The notes under the pieces were generated by a model that was not told where the DNA came from, ran no database searches, and worked only from the letters and a program-made list of their open reading frames with translations. From Streptomyces griseus subsp. griseus (GTDB lineage Bacteria; Actinomycetota; Actinomycetes; Streptomycetales; Streptomycetaceae): 64,000 nucleotides of DNA. Both the position numbers and the translations under genes were made by a program. The stretch is from assembly GCF_000720255.1 (NCBI RefSeq), contig NZ_JOJE01000015.1, forward strand, positions 62,001-126,000, in the 5' to 3' direction. Below, piece after piece: positions 58,855 to 64,000 of this stretch (positions are counted from its first letter, which is position 1; each line of letters opens with the position of its first letter).

Positions 58855-60471
58855 ATGCACCAGGCACCGGAGCTTCAGAGCGCGGCAGACCCCGCGTCGG
58901 AGGTCTGGCGGGCCAACGAGGAGGCGCACCGCGCGCTGGTCGGGGAGCTGCGCGGCAAGCTGGCCGCGGCCCGCCTCGGCGGCGGCGAGAAGGCCCGCGC
59001 CCGCCACACCGCGCGCGGCAAGCTGCTCCCGCGCGACCGCGTGGACACACTGCTCGATCCCGGGTCGCCGTTCCTGGAGCTGGCACCCCTGGCCGCCGAC
59101 GGGATGTACGACGGGCAGGCCCCGGCCGCCGGGGTCATCGCCGGGATCGGGCGGGTCAGCGGCCGCGCGTGCGTGATCGTCGCCAACGACGCCACCGTCA
59201 AGGGCGGCACGTACTACCCGATGACGGTGAAGAAGCACCTGCGCGCGCAGGAGGTGGCCCTGGAGAACCGGCTGCCGTGCGTGTACCTCGTCGACTCCGG
59301 CGGGGCCTTCCTGCCGATGCAGGACGAGGTCTTCCCCGACCGCGAGCACTTCGGGCGGATCTTCTACAACCAGGCCCGCATGTCCGGCGCCGGCATCCCG
59401 CAGATCGCGGCCGTGCTCGGCTCCTGCACGGCCGGCGGGGCGTACGTCCCCGCGATGAGCGACGAGGCCGTGATCGTCCGCAATCAGGGCACGATCTTCC
59501 TGGGCGGCCCGCCCCTGGTGAAGGCCGCCACCGGCGAGGTCGTCACCGCCGAGGAGCTCGGCGGCGGCGAGGTCCACGCGCGCGTGTCGGGCGTGACGGA
59601 CCACCTCGCGGAGGACGACGCGCACGCGCTGCGGATCGTGCGGGACATCGTCGCCACCCTCCCCGCGCGCGGAGAGCTGCCCTGGGAGGTCACCGCGGCC
59701 GTCGAGCCGAAGGTGGATCCCTACGGGCTGTACGGCGCGGTGCCGGTCGACTCCCGCACCCCCTACGACGTGCGCGAGATCATCGCGCGTGTCGTCGACG
59801 GCTCCCGGTTCGCCGAGTTCAAGTCCGAGTTCGGGCAGACCCTCGTCACCGGCTTCGCCCGCGTCCACGGCCACCCGGTCGGGATCGTCGCCAACAACGG
59901 CATCCTGTTCTCGGAGTCCGCCCAGAAGGGCGCCCACTTCATCGAGCTGTGCGACCAGCGCGGGATCCCGCTGGTGTTCCTGCAGAACATCTCCGGCTTC
60001 ATGGTGGGCAAGGACTACGAGGCCGGCGGCATCGCCAAGCACGGCGCCAAGATGGTGACGGCCGTGGCGTGCACGAGGGTCCCGAAGCTGACCGTCGTCG
60101 TCGGCGGGTCGTACGGCGCGGGCAACTACTCGATGTGCGGTCGGGCGTACTCGCCCCGCTTCCTGTGGATGTGGCCCAACGCCAAGATCTCCGTCATGGG
60201 CGGCGAGCAGGCCGCCTCCGTCCTCGCGACGGTCAAGCGGGACCAGCTGGAGGCGCGCGGGGAGGACTGGCCCCTGGAGGACGAGGAGGCGTTCAAGGCG
60301 CCGGTCCGGGCGCAGTACGAGCGCCAGGGCAACGCCTACTACGCGACCGCCCGCCTCTGGGACGACGGCGTGATCGACCCGCTGGAGACCCGGCAGGTGC
60401 TGGGTCTCGCCCTGACCGCGTGCGCCAACGCCCCGCTGGGTGAGCCCCAGTTCGGCGTCTTCCGGATGTGA
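58855..60471 (+). CDS. accD1: Acyl-CoA carboxylase beta subunit (methylcrotonyl-CoA carboxylase type)
   Basis: A 538-residue carboxyltransferase. It moves carboxyl from biotin to 3-methylcrotonyl-CoA in leucine degradation. Landmarks: [65 protein letters not shown] (oxyanion regions) and the long C-terminal [23 protein letters not shown] then [18 protein letters not shown]. The [12 protein letters not shown] pattern and the neighbours (HMG-CoA lyase, dehydrogenase) favour methylcrotonyl- over propionyl-CoA. ATG 58855 has GAGGGG 8 bases upstream. First gene of the operon. Confidence 0.92.
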   Translation: MHQAPELQSAADPASEVWRANEEAHRALVGELRGKLAAARLGGGEKARARHTARGKLLPRDRVDTLLDPGSPFLELAPLAADGMYDGQAPAAGVIAGIGRVSGRACVIVANDATVKGGTYYPMTVKKHLRAQEVALENRLPCVYLVDSGGAFLPMQDEVFPDREHFGRIFYNQARMSGAGIPQIAAVLGSCTAGGAYVPAMSDEAVIVRNQGTIFLGGPPLVKAATGEVVTAEELGGGEVHARVSGVTDHLAEDDAHALRIVRDIVATLPARGELPWEVTAAVEPKVDPYGLYGAVPVDSRTPYDVREIIARVVDGSRFAEFKSEFGQTLVTGFARVHGHPVGIVANNGILFSESAQKGAHFIELCDQRGIPLVFLQNISGFMVGKDYEAGGIAKHGAKMVTAVACTRVPKLTVVVGGSYGAGNYSMCGRAYSPRFLWMWPNAKISVMGGEQAASVLATVKRDQLEARGEDWPLEDEEAFKAPVRAQYERQGNAYYATARLWDDGVIDPLETRQVLGLALTACANAPLGEPQFGVFRM

Positions 60472-60485
60472 GGGACCTGACGACG

Positions 60486-62420
60486 ATGTTCGACACAGTG
60501 CTTGTGGCCAACCGGGGCGAGATCGCCGTCCGCGTCATCCGGACGCTGCGGTCGATGGGCGTGCGCTCGGTGGCCGTCTTCTCCGACGCCGACGCGGACG
60601 CCCGGCACGTCCGCGAGGCCGACACCGCGGTACGGATCGGTCCGGCGCCCGCGGCCGAGAGCTATCTCTCCGTCGAGCGGCTCCTGGAGGCGGCCGCGCG
60701 CACGGGCGCCCAGGCGGTGCACCCCGGGTACGGCTTCCTCGCCGAGAACGCCGGCTTCGCGCGTGCGTGCGCCGAGGCGGGGCTGGTGTTCATCGGGCCG
60801 CCGGCGGACGCCATCGCGTTGATGGGCGACAAGATCCGCGCCAAGGAGACGGTACGGGCGGCCGGGGTGCCGGTCGTGCCCGGCGGCCGTGACCCCGAGC
60901 TCGCCGAGGCGGCCCGTGAGCTCGGGGCGCCGGTGCTGCTCAAGCCCTCGGCGGGCGGCGGCGGCAAGGGCATGCGCCTGGTGCGTGACCTGACCGCCCT
61001 GGAGGACGAGATCGCCGCCGCCCGCCGTGAGGCCCGCGCCTCCTTCGGCGACGACACCCTCCTCGTGGAGCGGTGGGTCGACCGGCCCCGGCACATCGAG
61101 ATCCAGGTCCTGGCCGACGGCCACGGCAACGTGGTGCACCTGGGCGAGCGCGAGTGCTCCCTCCAGCGGCGGCACCAGAAGGTCATCGAGGAGGCGCCGT
61201 CGGTCCTCCTCGACGAGCGGACCCGTGCCGCGATGGGCGAGGCGGCCGTCCAGGCGGCTCGCTCCTGCGGCTACCGGGGCGCGGGCACGGTGGAGTTCAT
61301 CGTCCCCGGCGGCGACCCGTCCTCGTACTACTTCATGGAGATGAACACCCGCCTCCAGGTCGAGCACCCGGTAACCGAGCTGGTCACGGGACTCGATCTG
61401 GTGGAGTGGCAGCTGCGGGTGGCGGCGGGCGAGCCCCTGGCCTTCGCCCAGGACGACATCGCGCTCACCGGGCACGCGATCGAGGCCCGGATCTGTGCGG
61501 AAGACCCCGCACGCGGATTCCTCCCGTCGGGCGGCACGGTGCTCAGGCTCCGCGAGCCCCAGGGTGACGGCGTCCGCACCGACTCCGGGCTCAGCGAGGG
61601 CACCGAGGTCGGCAGCCTGTACGACCCGATGCTGTCCAAGGTGATCGCGTACGGCCCCGACCGTGCGAGTGCGCTCAGGAAGCTGCGGGCGGCCCTCGCG
61701 GAGACGGTCACGCTGGGGGTGCAGACCAACGCGGGGTTCCTGCGCAGGCTGTTGGCCCATCCGGCGGTCGTCGCCGGGGAGCTGGACACCGGTCTGGTGG
61801 AGCGCGAGGTGGACGGGCTGGTCTCCACCGACGTACCGGACGAGGTGTACGAGGCGGCCGCGGCCGTACGGCTTCAGGCGCTGCGGCCCGAGGAGGAGGG
61901 CTGGACCGATCCCTTCTCGGTGCCGAACGGCTGGCGGCTCGGCGGGGAGCCACGGCCGGTCGGCTTCCACCTGCGGGTGCAGGAGCCGGTGGAGTACGGG
62001 CCGCGCGGCACCCACACCGTCACCGACGACCGGGTCTCCGTCACCCTCGACGGGGTCCGGCACACCTTCCACCGCGCCGCCGACTGGCTGGGCCGCGACG
62101 GCGACGCCTGGCACGTGCGCGACCACGACCCCGTGGCCGCGTCCCTGAACCGGGCCGCGCACGCCGGCGCCGACTCGCTGACCGCGCCCATGCCGGGGAC
62201 GGTGACGGTGGTGAAGGTGGCTGTCGGGGACGAGGTGAGCGCCGGTCAGAGCCTGCTGGTGGTGGAGGCGATGAAGATGGAGCACGTCATCTCCGCCCCG
62301 CACGCCGGCACGGTCGCCGAGCTGGACGTGACGCCGGGCACGACCGTCGCCATGGACCAGGTCCTGGCGGTCATCGCCCCGGTGGAGGCGCCCGTGGAGA
62401 CCGCGGAGGAGGAGAAATGA
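60486..62420 (+). CDS. accA1: Acyl-CoA carboxylase alpha subunit (biotin carboxylase-carrier)
   Basis: A 644-residue protein with an ATP-grasp biotin carboxylase (1-450: [21 protein letters not shown], then [11 protein letters not shown] and [14 protein letters not shown]) and a C-terminal biotin carrier (570-644: [20 protein letters not shown] then [11 protein letters not shown]). The biotinyl lysine is K597. It carboxylates biotin and works with the beta subunit upstream, 14 bases away. The last four bases overlap the HMG-CoA lyase start (ATGA), coupling translation. ATG 60486 follows GAGGG. Confidence 0.94.
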   Translation: MFDTVLVANRGEIAVRVIRTLRSMGVRSVAVFSDADADARHVREADTAVRIGPAPAAESYLSVERLLEAAARTGAQAVHPGYGFLAENAGFARACAEAGLVFIGPPADAIALMGDKIRAKETVRAAGVPVVPGGRDPELAEAARELGAPVLLKPSAGGGGKGMRLVRDLTALEDEIAAARREARASFGDDTLLVERWVDRPRHIEIQVLADGHGNVVHLGERECSLQRRHQKVIEEAPSVLLDERTRAAMGEAAVQAARSCGYRGAGTVEFIVPGGDPSSYYFMEMNTRLQVEHPVTELVTGLDLVEWQLRVAAGEPLAFAQDDIALTGHAIEARICAEDPARGFLPSGGTVLRLREPQGDGVRTDSGLSEGTEVGSLYDPMLSKVIAYGPDRASALRKLRAALAETVTLGVQTNAGFLRRLLAHPAVVAGELDTGLVEREVDGLVSTDVPDEVYEAAAAVRLQALRPEEEGWTDPFSVPNGWRLGGEPRPVGFHLRVQEPVEYGPRGTHTVTDDRVSVTLDGVRHTFHRAADWLGRDGDAWHVRDHDPVAASLNRAAHAGADSLTAPMPGTVTVVKVAVGDEVSAGQSLLVVEAMKMEHVISAPHAGTVAELDVTPGTTVAMDQVLAVIAPVEAPVETAEEEK

Positions 62421-63367
62421 CGCTCCCCATGGTGGTGCCGGCCCAGGGCCTGCCCGCCCGTGTCCGGATTCACGAGGTCGGCCCGCGTGACGGCCTGCAG
62501 AACGAGAAGTCGACGCTCCCGACGCAGGTCAAGGCGGAGTTCATCCGCCGCCTGGCCGACGCGGGCCTGACGACGATCGAGGCCACCAGCTTCGTCCACC
62601 CGGACTGGGTGCCCCAACTGGCCGACGCCGAACAGTTGTTCCCCGTCGTCAGCGGGCTGCCCGTCGCGCTGCCGGTCCTGGTGCCGAACGAGCGGGGCCT
62701 GGACCGGGCCCTGGCGCTCGGGGCGCGGCGGGTGGCCGTCTTCGCCAGTGCCACCGAGTCCTTCGCCAAGGCCAACCTCAACCGCACGGTGGACGAGGCG
62801 CTCGCGATGTTCGAGCCGGTGGTCGCCCGGGCCAAGGCCGAGGACGTCCACGTCCGCGGCTACCTCTCGATGTGCTTCGGGGACCCGTGGGAGGGTCCGG
62901 TCCCCGTCGACCAGGTCGTGCGGGTCTGCGCGGCGCTGACCGACATGGGCTGCGACGAGCTGAGCCTAGGCGACACGATCGGCGTCGCGACCCCGGGCCA
63001 CGTGGGCGCGCTGCTCACCGCCCTCGGCGAACGGGGCATCCCGGTCGGCGCGCTGGGCGTGCACTTCCACGACACCTACGGCCAGGCACTCGCCAACACC
63101 CTGACCGCCCTCCGGTACGGCGTCACCACCGTCGACGCCTCCGCCGGTGGACTCGGCGGCTGCCCGTACGCCAAGTCCGCCACCGGCAACCTCGCCACCG
63201 AAGACCTCGTGTGGATGCTTCAGGGTCTCGGCATCGACACCGGCGTCGACCTCGGCCGTCTCGTCGCCACCAGCGTGTGGATGGCCGACCGACTGGGCCG
63301 ACCCAGCCCGTCCCGCACCGTCCGAGCCCTGTCCCACGAGGACGCCCAGGCCACCGAGGAGCACTGA
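62417..63367 (+). CDS. hmgL: Hydroxymethylglutaryl-CoA lyase
   Basis: A 316-residue TIM-barrel lyase. It splits HMG-CoA to acetyl-CoA and acetoacetate, the final step of leucine degradation. Signature: [15 protein letters not shown] at the N-terminus with metal-binding Asp, [13 protein letters not shown] with the His pair, and the active-site loop [14 protein letters not shown] with C249. The ATGA overlap with the alpha subunit gene indicates coupled translation. Five bases separate it from the next gene. Confidence 0.95.
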   Translation: MTLPMVVPAQGLPARVRIHEVGPRDGLQNEKSTLPTQVKAEFIRRLADAGLTTIEATSFVHPDWVPQLADAEQLFPVVSGLPVALPVLVPNERGLDRALALGARRVAVFASATESFAKANLNRTVDEALAMFEPVVARAKAEDVHVRGYLSMCFGDPWEGPVPVDQVVRVCAALTDMGCDELSLGDTIGVATPGHVGALLTALGERGIPVGALGVHFHDTYGQALANTLTALRYGVTTVDASAGGLGGCPYAKSATGNLATEDLVWMLQGLGIDTGVDLGRLVATSVWMADRLGRPSPSRTVRALSHEDAQATEEH

Positions 63368-63372
63368 CCGAC

Positions 63373-64000
63373 ATGGACTACCGACTCTCCCCCGAACTGG
63401 AAGAACTCCGCCGCACGGTAGAGGAGTTCGCGCACGACGTGGTGGCGCCCAAGATCGGCGACTTCTACGAGCGGCACGAGTTCCCCTACGAGATCGTCCG
63501 CGAGATGGGCCGCATGGGCCTGTTCGGGCTGCCGTTCCCCGAGGAGTACGGCGGCATGGGCGGCGACTACCTGGCCCTCGGCCTGGCCCTGGAGGAGCTG
63601 GCCCGCGTCGACTCCTCGGTGGCGATCACGCTGGAGGCGGGTGTCTCGCTGGGCGCCATGCCGATCCATCTCTTCGGCACCGAGGAGCAGAAGCGGGAAT
63701 GGCTGCCGCGGCTGTGCGCCGGGGAGATGCTCGGTGCCTTCGGGCTGACCGAGCCGGACGGAGGCAGCGACGCCGGAGCCACCCGGACGACGGCCCGGCT
63801 GGACGCGGAGACGAACGAGTGGGTGATCAACGGCACGAAGTGCTTCATCACCAACTCGGGCACGGACATCACCGGGTTGGTGACGGTCACGGCCGTCACC
63901 GGACGCAAGCCGGACGGCAGGCCGCTGATCTCGGCGATCATCGTCCCCTCGGGCACGCCCGGCTTCACGGTGGCGCCGCCTTACTCGAAGGTCGGCTGGA
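63373..64000 (+). CDS. acdH: Acyl-CoA dehydrogenase, isovaleryl-CoA type (5' part)
   Basis: The gene runs off the right edge; 209 codons are present. It starts MDYRLSPELEELRRTVEEFAHD, then MGLFGLPFPEEYGGMGGDYLALGLALEELARVDSSVAITLEAGVSL, and the FAD-binding GAFGLTEPDGGSDAGATRTTA and NGTKCFITNSGTDI. Position right after HMG-CoA lyase in a leucine-degradation operon, plus the EEYGGMGGD and TEPDGGSDA motifs, favour isovaleryl-CoA or 2-methylbutyryl-CoA dehydrogenase, the first step of the pathway. The catalytic Glu lies beyond the edge, so this cannot be confirmed here. Confidence 0.9.
   Translation, partial: MDYRLSPELEELRRTVEEFAHDVVAPKIGDFYERHEFPYEIVREMGRMGLFGLPFPEEYGGMGGDYLALGLALEELARVDSSVAITLEAGVSLGAMPIHLFGTEEQKREWLPRLCAGEMLGAFGLTEPDGGSDAGATRTTARLDAETNEWVINGTKCFITNSGTDITGLVTVTAVTGRKPDGRPLISAIIVPSGTPGFTVAPPYSKVGW

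Noticed and set aside
1..64000. tRNA, rRNA, CRISPR, IS element, prophage or integrative element
   Set aside because: No cloverleaf-like segments, repeat-spacer arrays, transposase/integrase or att-like structures were recognised; the repeats seen are short tandem arrays, the paired upstream element and one 115-bp tail duplication.

Overview
The window is a stretch of high-GC actinobacterial chromosome, almost certainly from a Streptomyces. Reasons: GC-rich third codon positions throughout, GGAGG-type ribosome sites, many GTG and a few TTG starts, one in-frame TTA codon, and families typical of the genus (PP2C/HATPase regulators, DUF397, SPOR mini-protein, PucR and TipA-like regulators, secreted glycosidases). 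The right-hand block (TetR / carboxylase beta / carboxylase alpha / HMG-CoA lyase / acyl-CoA dehydrogenase) has the same order I remember from the S. coelicolor SCO2774-2779 neighbourhood; this is recalled, not checked. No tRNA, rRNA, CRISPR, insertion sequence, prophage or large biosynthetic cluster is visible.

Layout. 1-5979: 5' part of a peptide-type ABC binding lipoprotein, then a small protein followed by a three-subunit succinate dehydrogenase (sdhC-A-B), meeting a phosphotransferase/membrane-protein pair. 6044-12332: a membrane-anchored GH18-like protein, a coiled-coil membrane protein, and two HATPase signalling genes (a PAS-PAS-GAF-PP2C-HATPase phosphatase and a lone kinase-like domain). 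12429-19913: NUDIX hydrolase, SPOR mini-protein, GntR regulator, DUF4190 protein, SNF2 helicase, SDR/LysR pair. 20017-26058: Tat-exported alpha-L-fucosidase, VOC-MerR(TipA-like)-SnoaL group, MarR-GNAT fusion and sugar isomerase. 26314-30182: a large LuxR/NB-ARC regulator between two small genes whose upstream regions share one palindrome. 30208-34042: GNAT-aroA-EamA operon with a divergent LysR. 34141-38585: GH3 hexosaminidase with a TTA codon, lipoprotein, S37 peptidase and a small secreted protein. 38666-42616: a fused ABC exporter whose 3' tail is duplicated downstream. 42757-49067: phytase-esterase-like protein, beta-lactamase-fold serine hydrolase, a small accessory patch (85-aa protein, CoaD paralog, DUF397), GT39 membrane glycosyltransferase and secreted endonuclease I. 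49267-50710: three small acidic proteins, one SUKH-3-like, resembling orphan immunity genes. 50805-55948: TPP enzyme plus agmatinase, divergent PucR regulator, and a conserved phosphatase-annotated protein. 55949-64000: TesB thioesterase, acyl-CoA dehydrogenase, TetR regulator and the leucine/branched acyl-CoA degradation operon.

How the parts work together. The right end is a coherent catabolic unit: acyl-CoA dehydrogenases, a biotin carboxylase pair and HMG-CoA lyase turn isovaleryl-CoA into acetyl-CoA and acetoacetate, probably repressed by the divergent TetR protein through two copies of a 16-bp operator. The agmatinase/TPP enzyme pair probably handles guanidino compounds under a PucR activator. 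Several secreted hydrolases (fucosidase, hexosaminidase, S37 peptidase, endonuclease I) fit saprophytic life. The most promising less-described elements are the LuxR/NB-ARC palindrome regulon, the MerR box before the SnoaL gene, the orphan immunity-like trio and the ABC tail duplication.
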